From Dyella choica (GTDB lineage Bacteria; Pseudomonadota; Gammaproteobacteria; Xanthomonadales; Rhodanobacteraceae): a stretch of 64,000 nucleotides of DNA. Shown piece by piece: positions 53,986 through 64,000 of the stretch. Position 1 is the stretch's first letter, and the number at the start of each line of letters is the position of its first letter. A model generated the notes under the pieces. The model saw only the letters and a program-made list of their open reading frames with translations, had not been told where the DNA came from and did no database searches. A program made the translations under genes and the position numbers. The stretch covers positions 62,001 to 126,000 of the forward strand of contig NZ_RYYV01000012.1 in NCBI RefSeq assembly GCF_003977665.1, given 5' to 3'.

Positions 53986-56124
53986 TTACTTCGCTTCCTT
54001 TTCCATCAGCTTGGCGACCATGCTGGCCGGCACTTCTTCGTAATGATCGAAGATCATCGAGAAGGTGCCGCGGCCGCTGGTGGCCGAGCGCAGGAAGTTG
54101 ATGTAGCCGAACATTTCCGCCAGCGGCACGAAGCCCTGCACGAAGGCGTTGGTGCCCTTCTGGCCCTGTTCGCTGACCGAGCCGCGGCGACGGTTGATAT
54201 CGCCGATCACGTCGCCGAGGTAGTCGGCTTCAGTGACGACTTCCAGCTTCATCACCGGCTCCAGCAGTTTGGGCTTGGACATCTTCTGCGCTTCGCGGAA
54301 GCAGGCGCGGCCGGCGATTTCGAAGGCGAGCGCCGAGGAGTCCACGTCGTGGAACTTGCCGTCGATCAGGCGTGCCTTGAAGTCCAGCACTTCGTAGCCG
54401 GCCACCTGGCCCTGGCGCGATTCCACGGTGATGGCGTATTCCACCGCGGGGATGTACTCGCGCGGTACGCGGCCGCCGACGATTTCGTCGGAGAACACCA
54501 CGCCGCTACCCGGTTCGCCCGGTTCGAAGATCATCTTCACTTCGGCGAACTGACCCGAACCACCGGACTGCTTCTTGTGCGTGTAGGTATGCTCGACGGT
54601 CTGGCCGAAGGCTTCACGGAAGCTGACCTTGGGCTTGCCCATGTTCGCTTCCACGCCCAGTTCCGTGCGCATGCGGTCGATGGTGATTTCCAGGTGCAGT
54701 TCGCCCATGCCCTTGAGCACGGTCTGCCCGGTTTCCTTGTCCACTTCCATGCGCAGCGACGGGTCGGCCTTCACCATCTTGTAGAGCGCGGTGGACAGCT
54801 TGTCGATGTCATTGCGGCTCTTCGGTTCCACCGCCACGCTGATCACCGGGTCGGGGAAGCGCATGCGCTCCAGGAGAACCTGGTGAGCCGGATCGGTGAG
54901 CGAGTCGCCGGTCTCGGTTTCTTTCAGCGAGACGAAGGCACAGATGTCGCCGGCGCGCACTTCGTCGATTTCCTTGGTGGCGTTGGCCTGCACTTCCACG
55001 ATGCGGCCGATGCGCTCTTTCTTGCCGCGGGTGACGTTCTGCAGCGTGTCGCCCTTCTTGATCACGCCGGAGTAGATGCGGGTGAAGGTGAGGGTGCCGA
55101 ACTGGTCGTTGATCACCTTGAAGGCCAGCGCACGAACCGGGGCGTCGTCAGTCACCGCCTGCTCGCCGATGATGTTGCCGTCCTCGTCCACCATCGAGAT
55201 GCCGCCGTTCTCGCCCGGGAACGGCATGTAGTCGATCACACCGTCGAGCATCTGCTGCACGCCCTTATTGCGGTACGAAGAGCCGCAGAACACCGGCACC
55301 AGCTTGCCCGCCACGCAGCCCTGGCGGATGCACTTCTTCAGCGTTTCCAGGCTCGGCTCGTTGCCTTCCAGGTAAGCGTGCATCGCGTCATCGTCCATTT
55401 CCACGGCGGTTTCGATGCTTTCCGCGCGCAGCTCGGCGAGCTTTGACACCCATTCTGTGTCGGCGGCAGTGGTGAAAGCTTTCACCCGGGGGTGATCGGC
55501 AATCTGGTCCAGCGGGATGGTCTCCCACTTGCTGTCCTTGTCGCTGGTTTCCCAGATGTAGCCTTGGCCTGCGATCAGGTCGGCCATGCCGATGAAGTCG
55601 TCGTGGCTGCCCAGCGGCACCTGGCAGAGCACGATCTTGGCGCCCAGGCGGTTCTTGATGCCGTCCACGGCGTGCTTGAAGTTCGCGCCGATGCGGTCCA
55701 TCTTGTTGATGTAGCACATGCGCGGCACGTTGTACTGGTCGGCCAGGCGCCAGTTGGTTTCAGTCTGCGGTTCCACGCCGGCCACCCCGTCGAACACCAC
55801 CACGGCGCCGTCGAGCACGCGCAGGGAGCGGTTCACCTCGATGGTGAAGTCCACGTGCCCTGGGGTATCGATCACGTTGATCTGGTGACCCTTCCACTCG
55901 GTCGACACGGCGGCGGACTGAATGGTGATGCCGCGCTTCTTTTCCTGTTCCAGGTAGTCGGTCGTGGTCGAGCCCTTGCCATCCTTCGTGTCATGCACGT
56001 CGATGATCTGGTGCTTCTTGCCGGTGTAGTACAGGATGCGCTCGGTGGTGGTGGTCTTACCAGCGTCGATGTGCGCAATGATGCCGATGTTGCGATAGAG
56101 GTTGAGAGGTTTTTGGCGGGCCAC
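53986..56124 (-). CDS. fusA: Elongation factor G paralogue
   Basis: A 712-residue EF-G starting with GTG (MARQKPLNLYRNIGIIAHID). All GTPase motifs are intact: AHIDAGKTTTTERIL, DTPGHVDFTIE and NKMD, and domain IV has the usual GGRVPREYIPAVE. It is not in a str operon (no rpsL, rpsG or tuf beside it), and its switch-I region reads VHDTKDGKGSTTTDYLEQEK instead of the canonical EVHDGAATMDWMEQEQ. That insertion with KDGxG resembles the spdEFG1/mitochondrial EF-G1 group. It is therefore probably a second EF-G, used for translocation under special conditions, though it could be the only one. A strong intrinsic terminator follows. Confidence 0.9.
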   Translation of the reverse strand: MARQKPLNLYRNIGIIAHIDAGKTTTTERILYYTGKKHQIIDVHDTKDGKGSTTTDYLEQEKKRGITIQSAAVSTEWKGHQINVIDTPGHVDFTIEVNRSLRVLDGAVVVFDGVAGVEPQTETNWRLADQYNVPRMCYINKMDRIGANFKHAVDGIKNRLGAKIVLCQVPLGSHDDFIGMADLIAGQGYIWETSDKDSKWETIPLDQIADHPRVKAFTTAADTEWVSKLAELRAESIETAVEMDDDAMHAYLEGNEPSLETLKKCIRQGCVAGKLVPVFCGSSYRNKGVQQMLDGVIDYMPFPGENGGISMVDEDGNIIGEQAVTDDAPVRALAFKVINDQFGTLTFTRIYSGVIKKGDTLQNVTRGKKERIGRIVEVQANATKEIDEVRAGDICAFVSLKETETGDSLTDPAHQVLLERMRFPDPVISVAVEPKSRNDIDKLSTALYKMVKADPSLRMEVDKETGQTVLKGMGELHLEITIDRMRTELGVEANMGKPKVSFREAFGQTVEHTYTHKKQSGGSGQFAEVKMIFEPGEPGSGVVFSDEIVGGRVPREYIPAVEYAITVESRQGQVAGYEVLDFKARLIDGKFHDVDSSALAFEIAGRACFREAQKMSKPKLLEPVMKLEVVTEADYLGDVIGDINRRRGSVSEQGQKGTNAFVQGFVPLAEMFGYINFLRSATSGRGTFSMIFDHYEEVPASMVAKLMEKEAK

Positions 56125-56264
56125 AGCGTTGGTTCCGTAGTAGAAGTCGTTGGTCGATCGAAAAAGGGTGCTCTCTCCAAGGGGAGCGTCAACAGTTGGG
56201 CGGGGCGTCCGTGCTCCGCAGCGTACGATTCAAATGTGTATGCCTGGTTGCCGGCCGGGCCTGT

Positions 56265-56936
56265 TCATGCCACAGGGCCGGCAAGCAAATCTTCATAAAA
56301 AGCACCGTAAGGTTCGCTCGGGTGGGCAATCTGGACTTCCAGGACCCACAAGCCCTGGCCGGGCGTGCGGTCGAGATCTCCCAGGTTGCCGCCCTTGTGC
56401 ACCGAGTGCGGGAAGTCGCTCACCCGATGCCCCTTGACGGCATGGTTGAAGCGCCAGCCCATCTCCTCGGCGCGCTCGCAGGCATAATCATAAAGCTTTC
56501 GGCCGTTCCAGCCTTCACTGCGCCAGATGCCGGCGACATCCTGAAACAAGTCCCGTGCAGCCTGCGCGCAGGCCGCCCGCTCGGGCGCATGGCCGACCAC
56601 GAACGTGTCGCCCACATCGCCCTCATGCCCGGCGAACACCAGGCCCAGATCGATGAAGTAGCTGTCGTTCGGGCCGAGGCGCACATCGGGCAGGGACGGT
56701 TCCCGGTACGTCCGGGTGGTATTGGGACCGATGCGGATGATCACCGGATGCCACAGCCGCTCCATGCCCAGCGTTTCGAACACCTGCATGGCTTCGGCGC
56801 GTGCTTCGTCCTCGCTGATGCCCGGCCGCATGCGCTCACGAATGCCTTGCAGCGCCTGCCAGCTCAGTTCGCGCGCGCGCTGCATAAGCGCGGGATCGAA
56901 CCGCTGGCCGACAGCTTCGCGATCGTGCTCCCCCAT
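56265..56936 (-). CDS. M24-family metallopeptidase (Xaa-Pro aminopeptidase-like)
   Basis: A 223-residue single-domain pita-bread protein. Candidate metal ligands are in SYFIDLGLVFAGHEGDVGDT (two aspartates), HAVKGHRVSDFPHSVHKGG (histidines) and VLEVQIAHP (glutamate). It lacks the N-terminal domain of classic aminopeptidase P. One glutamate of the usual set is replaced by Q in VLEVQ, so activity is uncertain. It ends an apparent operon of three genes with the PfkB kinase and DUF1304 genes. Confidence 0.8.
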   Translation of the reverse strand: MGEHDREAVGQRFDPALMQRARELSWQALQGIRERMRPGISEDEARAEAMQVFETLGMERLWHPVIIRIGPNTTRTYREPSLPDVRLGPNDSYFIDLGLVFAGHEGDVGDTFVVGHAPERAACAQAARDLFQDVAGIWRSEGWNGRKLYDYACERAEEMGWRFNHAVKGHRVSDFPHSVHKGGNLGDLDRTPGQGLWVLEVQIAHPSEPYGAFYEDLLAGPVA

Positions 56937-56937
56937 A

Positions 56938-57306
56938 TTAGCTCATCAGCACCAGGGCGATGCCGATCGCGGCAGGGAGTCCCTGGATCCACAGCACCTT
57001 GCGCGTCGCGGTCAGGCCCCCATACACGCCGGCCACCAGCACGCAGGCAAGGAAGAACAGCTTCACGTGCATGCCTTCGCTGCCGCCGAGGATCACCCCC
57101 CAGCCCAGACCGGCCGCGAGAAAGCCGTTGTACAGGCCCTGGTTGCCGGCCAGCACCTTGGTCTGCGCGGCGTATTCAGGCGTGATGCCGAACGCACGCA
57201 GGCCAGCGGGCTTGTCCCACAGCAGCATTTCCAGCACCAGAAACCATACGTGCATCAGCGCGATGATCGTAACCACGATGCTGGCGAGGGTGGACATGGC
57301 AGCCAT
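56938..57306 (-). CDS. DUF1304 integral membrane protein
   Basis: A 122-residue protein with four membrane helices. It matches the DUF1304 family by MHVWFLVLEMLLWDKPAGLR, NQGLYNGFLAAGLGWG and a final hydrophobic hairpin. The function of the family is unknown. It lies 2 bases from the M24 peptidase gene downstream and 9 bases after the PfkB gene. An ATG at 57297 is an alternative start. Confidence 0.88.
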   Translation of the reverse strand: MAAMSTLASIVVTIIALMHVWFLVLEMLLWDKPAGLRAFGITPEYAAQTKVLAGNQGLYNGFLAAGLGWGVILGGSEGMHVKLFFLACVLVAGVYGGLTATRKVLWIQGLPAAIGIALVLMS

Positions 57307-57315
57307 TCCCTGCGC

Positions 57316-58251
57316 TCAGCCCAGCGCGTAGCCGAACTGCTGCTTGAATTCGGCAGCGAACTGGTCGTACGTGAAGTGCTGGTTCTGCGTGCCGGGGTGC
57401 TCCACTTTGAGCGCACCCATCAACGAGGACATGCGGCCGATGGTGGGCCAATCCAGGCCCTTCATGACGCCAAAGATGAGGCCGGCGCGGTAGGCGTCAC
57501 CGCAACCGGTGGGGTCCACCACCTGGCGTTCGCGTGCGGCCGGAATCTCGTGCGTGGTGCCTCCGGTGTGGATCAGCGAGCCGCGCGGGCCCAGCGTCAC
57601 CACATAGGCCTTCACGCGCGAGGCGATCTCCTGTGCGCTCCAGCCGGTGCGCTGTTGCAGCAGCTGGGATTCATAGTCGTTGACGATCACGTAGGTGGAT
57701 TTTTCGATCATCGCCCGGAACTCCTCGCCGTTGAACAGCGGCATCGCCTGGCCGGGGTCGAACACGAACGGCACGCCGCGCGCGGCGAATTCGTCCACAT
57801 GCTGCAGCATGGCCTCACGGCCATCCGGGGCTACGATGCCGAAGCTGATATCCGGGATGTTGCGCACGTGGTTGGCATGGGCGCTGGACATTGCGCCCGG
57901 GTGGAAGGCGGTGATCTGGTTGTTGTCCAGGTCCGTGGTGATGAAGCACTGCGGCGTGAACTGGTCCTCGAACACGCGGATGCAATCCATGCGGATGCCG
58001 CAGCGCTTGAGATGTTCGCGGTAGGGGGCGAAATCCTGTCCCACGGCCGCCACCGGCAGCGGGTCGCCGCCCAGCAGCTTGAGGTTGTAGGCGATGTTGC
58101 CGGCGCAGCCGCCGAATTCGCGGCGCATCCGCGGCACCAGGAACGACACGTTCAGGATATGCACCTGGTCGGGCAGGATATGGTTCTTGAACTGGTCCTG
58201 GAACACCATGATGGTGTCGTAGGCTAGCGATCCGCAGATGACGGCAGACAT
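57316..58251 (-). CDS. PfkB-family carbohydrate/nucleoside kinase
   Basis: A 311-residue ribokinase-fold enzyme from the ATG at 58251. The second PfkB signature is clear, with the catalytic base in VVDPTGCGDAYRAGLIFG; GGCAGNIAYNLKLLGGDP is the first, and YVVTLGPRGSLIHTGG the ATP-side strand. The sequence is of the adenosine-kinase-like group found in proteobacteria, but the substrate is not certain. It heads the DUF1304 and M24 operon and is divergent from mreB across 347 bases. Confidence 0.87.
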   Translation of the reverse strand: MSAVICGSLAYDTIMVFQDQFKNHILPDQVHILNVSFLVPRMRREFGGCAGNIAYNLKLLGGDPLPVAAVGQDFAPYREHLKRCGIRMDCIRVFEDQFTPQCFITTDLDNNQITAFHPGAMSSAHANHVRNIPDISFGIVAPDGREAMLQHVDEFAARGVPFVFDPGQAMPLFNGEEFRAMIEKSTYVIVNDYESQLLQQRTGWSAQEIASRVKAYVVTLGPRGSLIHTGGTTHEIPAARERQVVDPTGCGDAYRAGLIFGVMKGLDWPTIGRMSSLMGALKVEHPGTQNQHFTYDQFAAEFKQQFGYALG

Positions 58252-59645
<1,394 letters not shown>

Positions 59646-59667
59646 TCCGCACGCAGGGGTGTAGGCC

Positions 59668-60672
59668 ATGCCGCTCGCGCGCGAGGAATCCTCGCCCCTG
59701 TTCGCCGGTACTGCCGCGGGAACCCTGCGGCTGATGTTCTATCTTGCCCTGGCGATGGTGCTGATGGTGCTGGACCATCGCAATGGCTGGCTGTGGCGGC
59801 TGCGCTATGCCACAGCCATTGTGGTCGAACCGGTGTACCGCTTGGCCAGCCTGCCGGCTGACGGTTTTCACGCACTCAGCGTAGCCTTCGCCGACCGCCG
59901 CCTGCTCACCGAGCAGAACCAGCGCCTGCGCGAAGACCTGCTACTGGCCAATGCCAAGCTCAATCGCATGGCCGCGGTGGCCGAGCAGAACCAGCGCCTG
60001 AAGGAACTGCTCGATACCCAGCACAGCCTGGAATTGCATGTGCAGATGGCGCGCGTGATCGGCGTGGACATGGGCGCATCCCGGCATCGCATGATGATCA
60101 ACCTGGGGGCACGCGACGGCATCAAGTCCGGCCAGCCGGTGATCGATGCGCACGGCGTGGTCGGGCAGATCGTCGAGGTATTGCCGAATTCCGCCCTGGT
60201 GATGCTGGTGACCGATCCGGATCACGCCGTGCCGGTAATGATCCAGCGCACCGGCTTGCGGACCATCGCCTACGGCTCGCGCAACAGCCAGCAGCTCAGC
60301 TTGCCGAACGTGCCGATGGCGGCGGATGTGCACGCCGGCGACAAGCTGCTCACCTCCGGCCTCGGCGGACGTTTCCCGCAGGGCTTTCCGGTCGGCGAGA
60401 TCGGCAGCGTGGTGCCCTCTGCCAGCGGCATGTTCCTGGAGGCGCATGCGGCGCCCAGTGCCGACCTGGACCGCGCCGACGAAGTCCTGGTCCTGCATGA
60501 CCTGCCCGAGCCGGCTGGTCCGCCACCGCCGGCTGCGCCGGTGGGTCCACCTGCCAGCGAGGCGCCGGCACCGGCGTCCACAGCGGCGCTGCCGCACGCT
60601 ACGGTGCCGGGCACGCCAACCACGTCGGCCAGGGCTGCTGCGGCTCAAACGATCGGGACCCCGTCGACGTGA
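59668..60672 (+). CDS. mreC: Rod-shape-determining protein MreC
   Basis: A 334-residue periplasmic scaffold. After one membrane helix (about 12-36) it has the dimerising coiled coil (about 70-112), then the beta-barrel core with RVIGVDMGASRHRMMINLGA, NSALVMLVTDPDHAVPVMIQ and SGLGGRFPQGFPVGEI. The C-terminus is an unusually long Pro/Ala tail (about 275-334). It binds PBP2 and activates it. Its stop overlaps the mreD GTG start. Confidence 0.96.
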   Translation: MPLAREESSPLFAGTAAGTLRLMFYLALAMVLMVLDHRNGWLWRLRYATAIVVEPVYRLASLPADGFHALSVAFADRRLLTEQNQRLREDLLLANAKLNRMAAVAEQNQRLKELLDTQHSLELHVQMARVIGVDMGASRHRMMINLGARDGIKSGQPVIDAHGVVGQIVEVLPNSALVMLVTDPDHAVPVMIQRTGLRTIAYGSRNSQQLSLPNVPMAADVHAGDKLLTSGLGGRFPQGFPVGEIGSVVPSASGMFLEAHAAPSADLDRADEVLVLHDLPEPAGPPPPAAPVGPPASEAPAPASTAALPHATVPGTPTTSARAAAAQTIGTPST

Positions 60673-61157
60673 GCCGCCAGCGACTGTCTTTCTGGTGGTT
60701 CGTCGGTACGCTCGCGGCCTCCCTGGTGCTGATGCTGGTACCGCTGCCACACGTGCTCGATGCGTTCAAGCCGTATTGGCCTGCGCTGGTGCTGTTGTAC
60801 TGGGCGCTCGAATCGGGCGAGCAGCGCGTCACGCTGGGCCTCGCCTTCCTGTTCGGCCTGTGTGCGGATCTGCTCACCGGCGTGTTGCTCGGCGAACAGG
60901 CAGTGCGCTTGTGCGTGCTGGTGTTCATTGCTTTGCGCTTTCGTTCGCGCCTGCGCTTTTTCCCGATGTGGCAGCAGACGCTGGCGGTACTGGCCCTGCT
61001 GCTCAACGACCGCTTCCTGCTGCTGGTGGTGCGGGCCTTTGCCGGCGAATCCACGCCGCCGGCGCTGTGGTGGGCCTCGCCGTTCGTCAGCGCGGTGTTG
61101 TGGCCGTTCCTGTTCCTGTTGCTTGACGATTTGCGGATGCGGTTGAGGCTGCAATGA
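60669..61157 (+). CDS. mreD: Rod-shape-determining protein MreD
   Basis: A 162-residue membrane protein with five or so helices that completes the rod complex. It starts with GTG overlapping the mreC stop (GTGA) and ends overlapping the mrdA start (ATGA). Typical content includes LVPLPHVLDAFKPYWPALVL and GLCADLLTGVLLGEQAVRLC. Confidence 0.94.
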   Translation: MSRQRLSFWWFVGTLAASLVLMLVPLPHVLDAFKPYWPALVLLYWALESGEQRVTLGLAFLFGLCADLLTGVLLGEQAVRLCVLVFIALRFRSRLRFFPMWQQTLAVLALLLNDRFLLLVVRAFAGESTPPALWWASPFVSAVLWPFLFLLLDDLRMRLRLQ

Positions 61158-63172
61158 AGCCGGGTGCAAAACGCCTGCGCATCTACAAGGACACGCGCGG
61201 CGAAGGCGAGCTGTTCCGGCGCCGCGCGCTGGCGGGTTTTGCGCTGATTCTGCTTGGCCTGTGCGCGCTAGTGGGGCGCTACGTGTTCCTGCAGGTGCTG
61301 CGCCACGACGAATTCGCCATCCGTTCGGTCAACAACAGCGTGAAGCCGCGCGCCATTCCGCCCGCACGCGGCCTGATCTACGACCGCAATGGCGTGTTGC
61401 TGGCCGATAACGTCCCAGCCTTCCGGCTCGAAGTGGTGCCCGAGCAGATTCACAACATGAATCAGGTACTGGCGGAGCTGGGCACGGTGATTGCGCTGGA
61501 CCAGGACGACCTGGATGCCTTCCGCAAGCAGCTCAAGCAGTCGCGCCGCTATGACAGCGTGCCGCTGAAGATGCGCCTGACCGAGGACGACATCGCGCGT
61601 TTCGCCGTGAACCGCTGGCGCTTTCCGGGCGTGGACGTGGTGCCGTACCTCACGCGCCAGTACACGCTGGGGCCATTGTTCGCGCATGTCATCGGCTATG
61701 TCAGCCGCATCGACGCGGACGATCTGCAAAACCTCGATGCCGATCGCTACAAGGGCACCACTCACATCGGGCGCACCGGCGTCGAGCGTTCCTACGAGGA
61801 CATGCTGCACGGCACCCCGGGTTACGAGCTGGATGAAGTGAACGCCGACGGGCGCATTCAGCGCGTGCTGAAAACCGACGCGCCGGTGCCGGGAAAGAAC
61901 CTCTATCTCAGCATCGACGCGCGCATTCAGAAGGCGGCGCAGGATGCGCTCGAAGGCCGTCCCGGCGCCGCCGTGGCGATCGATCCGCGCAACGGCCAGG
62001 TGCTGGCCATGGTCAGCTTGCCGTCGTTCGACCCCAACCTGTTCGTCAACGGCATCAGCTCCGCCGATTACAAGGCGCTGATGACCGCTGCCGACAAGCC
62101 ATTGCTCAATCGTGCGCTCAGGGGCGCGTATCCACCCGGTTCCACTGTGAAACCGTTCATGGGCCTGGCCGGCCTGGAATACGGTATCCGTACCCCCCAG
62201 GACTCGGTGCTTTCCACAGGCGTGTTCTACATCCCGGGCCAGTCGCGCGGTTATCGTGACGACGTGCGCGGCGGCGTGGGCACGACCAATCTCTATAAGG
62301 CGATCTACGCCTCGGTCAATACGTACTTCTACAAGCTCGCGCTGGATCTGGGCATCGACCGCATCAGCGAGTTCATGGGCAGCTACGGCTTCGGGCATCC
62401 CAGCGGCGTCGATCTTCCCGGCGAGGTGTCCGGCATCCTGCCTTCGCGCGAATGGAAGGCCAGGCATTCGCCCAAGGAGCGCAACTGGTATCCCGGCGAG
62501 ACGGTGATCACGGGCATCGGCCAAGGCTACTGGTCGGTCACCGCCGTGCAGCTGGCGCACGCCTTGGCAACGTTTGCCGGCCGAGGCGTACCCTATGCGC
62601 CGCGAGTGGTGATGTCGACGGCGGATGTCAGCAGGCCGCCGTCGCCGTTGCCCAATCCGCCCACCGGCCCTTCCCTGATCAAGAACATGAAGGATTGGGA
62701 GGCGGTGAACGAGGGCATGCAGCTGGTGATCTACAGCAACGACCCGACTTCGACCGGTTTCGGCACCAAGCTGGCTGACGGCTTCCCGTACCGCATCGCC
62801 GGCAAGAGCGGTACGGCTGAGCGCTTCTCGCGCACCACCAATGCGTACAACGAGGACAAGAACACGGCGTATCTCGCCGCGCGCCATCGTGCCTGGTTCG
62901 AAGCTTTTACTCCGGCCGAAAATCCGCGCATCGCGGTCGCCGTCGTGCTGGAAGCGGGCGCCTGGGGTGCCAAGGATGCCGGTCCGATTGCACGCAAGAT
63001 CCTCGACGCATGGCTGTCCGCGCAAGGTGGCGCGGTGCCACCGCACCAGCCGCTGCAGGAGTCGGTCATGTCGCCGGCCGCGTCGACGCAATCGCCACCG
63101 ACACCCGAGGACACTCCGCAGGGCGACATGCCCGCCCCCGACAGTTCCAGCGCCGGAGACGACGACCAATGA
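61154..63172 (+). CDS. mrdA: Penicillin-binding protein 2
   Basis: Class B transpeptidase that works with RodA in lateral wall growth. The 672-residue protein has one N-terminal helix (about 27-46), the non-catalytic domain with [20 protein letters not shown], and the transpeptidase motifs [10 protein letters not shown] (S-x-x-K) and AGKSGTAE (K-S-G). [20 protein letters not shown] is also characteristic. Its last 35 residues are a Pro/Ser-rich tail. It overlaps both neighbours by four bases. Confidence 0.97.
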   Translation: MKPGAKRLRIYKDTRGEGELFRRRALAGFALILLGLCALVGRYVFLQVLRHDEFAIRSVNNSVKPRAIPPARGLIYDRNGVLLADNVPAFRLEVVPEQIHNMNQVLAELGTVIALDQDDLDAFRKQLKQSRRYDSVPLKMRLTEDDIARFAVNRWRFPGVDVVPYLTRQYTLGPLFAHVIGYVSRIDADDLQNLDADRYKGTTHIGRTGVERSYEDMLHGTPGYELDEVNADGRIQRVLKTDAPVPGKNLYLSIDARIQKAAQDALEGRPGAAVAIDPRNGQVLAMVSLPSFDPNLFVNGISSADYKALMTAADKPLLNRALRGAYPPGSTVKPFMGLAGLEYGIRTPQDSVLSTGVFYIPGQSRGYRDDVRGGVGTTNLYKAIYASVNTYFYKLALDLGIDRISEFMGSYGFGHPSGVDLPGEVSGILPSREWKARHSPKERNWYPGETVITGIGQGYWSVTAVQLAHALATFAGRGVPYAPRVVMSTADVSRPPSPLPNPPTGPSLIKNMKDWEAVNEGMQLVIYSNDPTSTGFGTKLADGFPYRIAGKSGTAERFSRTTNAYNEDKNTAYLAARHRAWFEAFTPAENPRIAVAVVLEAGAWGAKDAGPIARKILDAWLSAQGGAVPPHQPLQESVMSPAASTQSPPTPEDTPQGDMPAPDSSSAGDDDQ

Positions 63173-64000
63173 CGATCGATATCCTGCGCATCCGCTTCCA
63201 TCGTTTCCTACGGCGCCTTTGGATGCGTCCGCGCATTGATCTCCCGCTGGCTTTCGCCCTGCTGCTGCTGTGCTGCGTGGGGCTGACAACGCTGTATAGC
63301 GCCGGCGGCGGCAATCTCGGCCTGGTCGGCGGACAGGCCGCCCGCTTTGCGCTGGGCGGTGCCCTCATCCTGCTGATGTCGCGTCTTCCGCCCTCCCTGC
63401 TGCGCAACTGGACCCCATGGCTCTATGCCGGCAGCGTGATGCTGTTGGTGGTGGTGGCGGTGCTGGGCGAGGGCCGCGGCGCGGATCGCTGGCTCAATCT
63501 GGGCATCATGCGTTTCCAGCCGTCGGAGCTGATGAAACTCACCATGCCGATGATGGTCGCCTGGTATCTGCACCCGCGCCAACTTCCGCCGCGCTGGAAG
63601 GATATCGTCGTGGTCGGCGGAATGATTGCCATCCCCGCCGGCCTGATTGCCAAGCAGCCGGATCTGGGCACGGCCCTGCTGGTGGCGGCGGCCGGCGGCT
63701 TCGCGCTGTTTCTATCCGGCATGGCCTGGTGGCGTATTGGCATGCTGCTCGCCGGTGCTGCGAGCATGGTGCCGGTGGCCTGGCATTTCATGCACCAGTA
63801 CCAGCGCGAACGCATCCTCACCATGCTCAACCCGGAATCCGATCCGCTCGGCAACGGCTGGCATATCATCCAGTCGCAGATTGCGGTGGGCTCGGGCGGC
63901 GTCTTCGGCAAGGGCTTCGAGCAGGGCACGCAATCGCGCCTGGACTTCCTGCCCGAACACACCACCGACTTCATTTTTGCGGTGTTCTGCGAAGAATTCG
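63169..64000 (+). CDS. rodA: Peptidoglycan polymerase RodA, N-terminal part
   Basis: SEDS-family glycosyltransferase, cut by the right edge after about 277 residues. It is identified by [60 protein letters not shown] and [20 protein letters not shown], where the catalytic aspartate would lie just beyond the SQIAVGSGG segment. It starts inside the mrdA stop (ATGA). Confidence 0.97.
   Translation, partial: MTIDILRIRFHRFLRRLWMRPRIDLPLAFALLLLCCVGLTTLYSAGGGNLGLVGGQAARFALGGALILLMSRLPPSLLRNWTPWLYAGSVMLLVVVAVLGEGRGADRWLNLGIMRFQPSELMKLTMPMMVAWYLHPRQLPPRWKDIVVVGGMIAIPAGLIAKQPDLGTALLVAAAGGFALFLSGMAWWRIGMLLAGAASMVPVAWHFMHQYQRERILTMLNPESDPLGNGWHIIQSQIAVGSGGVFGKGFEQGTQSRLDFLPEHTTDFIFAVFCEEF

Noticed and set aside
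53491-55446. Long plus-strand frame across the toxin-antitoxin pair and the EF-G paralogue
   Set aside because: Composition is of a shadow frame; it covers three genes with clear families on the other strand.
61268-63289. Long antisense open frame over mrdA
   Set aside because: PBP2 motifs on the plus strand are intact and the four-base overlaps with mreD and rodA fix that frame.

Overview
The window looks like chromosome from a gammaproteobacterium of the Xanthomonadales, most likely Rhodanobacteraceae (Dyella/Rhodanobacter/Luteibacter-like). The basis is the mix of families, an O-antigen-type gene cluster next to etfA (the locus that is hypervariable in Xanthomonas), GTAG-type REP hairpins like those of Stenotrophomonas, a GTP-dependent PEP carboxykinase, and high GC in the housekeeping genes. 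The genus call is inference. No rRNA, tRNA, CRISPR array, prophage or insertion sequence was recognised.

Layout. 1-5876 (minus strand): a low-GC surface-polysaccharide operon running off the left edge. It encodes a GT-C membrane glycosyltransferase, a GtrB-like GT2, a SAM methyltransferase, a WbqC-family protein, a WecE-like aminotransferase and a flippase-like membrane protein. 5877-6941 has no convincing gene. 6942-7835 is a secreted beta-helix protein behind a perfect CRP/Clp-type site. 8218-16663 (minus) holds etfA, etfB and ETF-ubiquinone oxidoreductase, with two large glycan-assembly genes (RgpF-HAD and a GT2-GT4 fusion) wedged between etfB and the oxidoreductase gene. 16818-20521 (plus) holds an amidase, an AlkB-like oxygenase, gcvT and gcvH.

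21101-21637 encodes the most unusual protein: a MetJ-like ribbon-helix-helix domain fused to a histone-H1-like Lys/Ala tail. 21959-31412 carries a TonB-family protein, a beta-lactamase-fold hydrolase, a GMC oxidoreductase, an NTP/NDP-translocase-like transporter, a CBS protein, a second GtrB-like GT2, mtgA and hslO. 31516-37572 carries a GAF-GAF-GGDEF-EAL protein, an unknown secreted protein and a sigma/anti-sigma/DUF4097 operon. 37873-45372 carries pckG, a TetR regulator divergent from an alpha/beta hydrolase-fadE operon, a DUF4442 protein and a CPBP protease. 45419-51494 is a four-gene signalling operon (hybrid kinase, CheR, CheB, receiver-GGDEF). 51642-58251 carries prfC, a ParE-type toxin-antitoxin pair, an EF-G paralogue, an M24 peptidase, DUF1304 and a PfkB kinase. 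58599-64000 is the rod-shape operon mreBCD-mrdA-rodA, cut by the right edge.

Beyond genes, the intergenic regions carry two families of paired REP hairpins and a separate family of composite elements of three to five hairpins (four copies). In the composite family the stems differ in sequence between copies but keep their pairing, while short linkers and one 13-nt loop core are conserved. The MetJ-H1 fusion and these elements are the strongest candidates for something not previously described.
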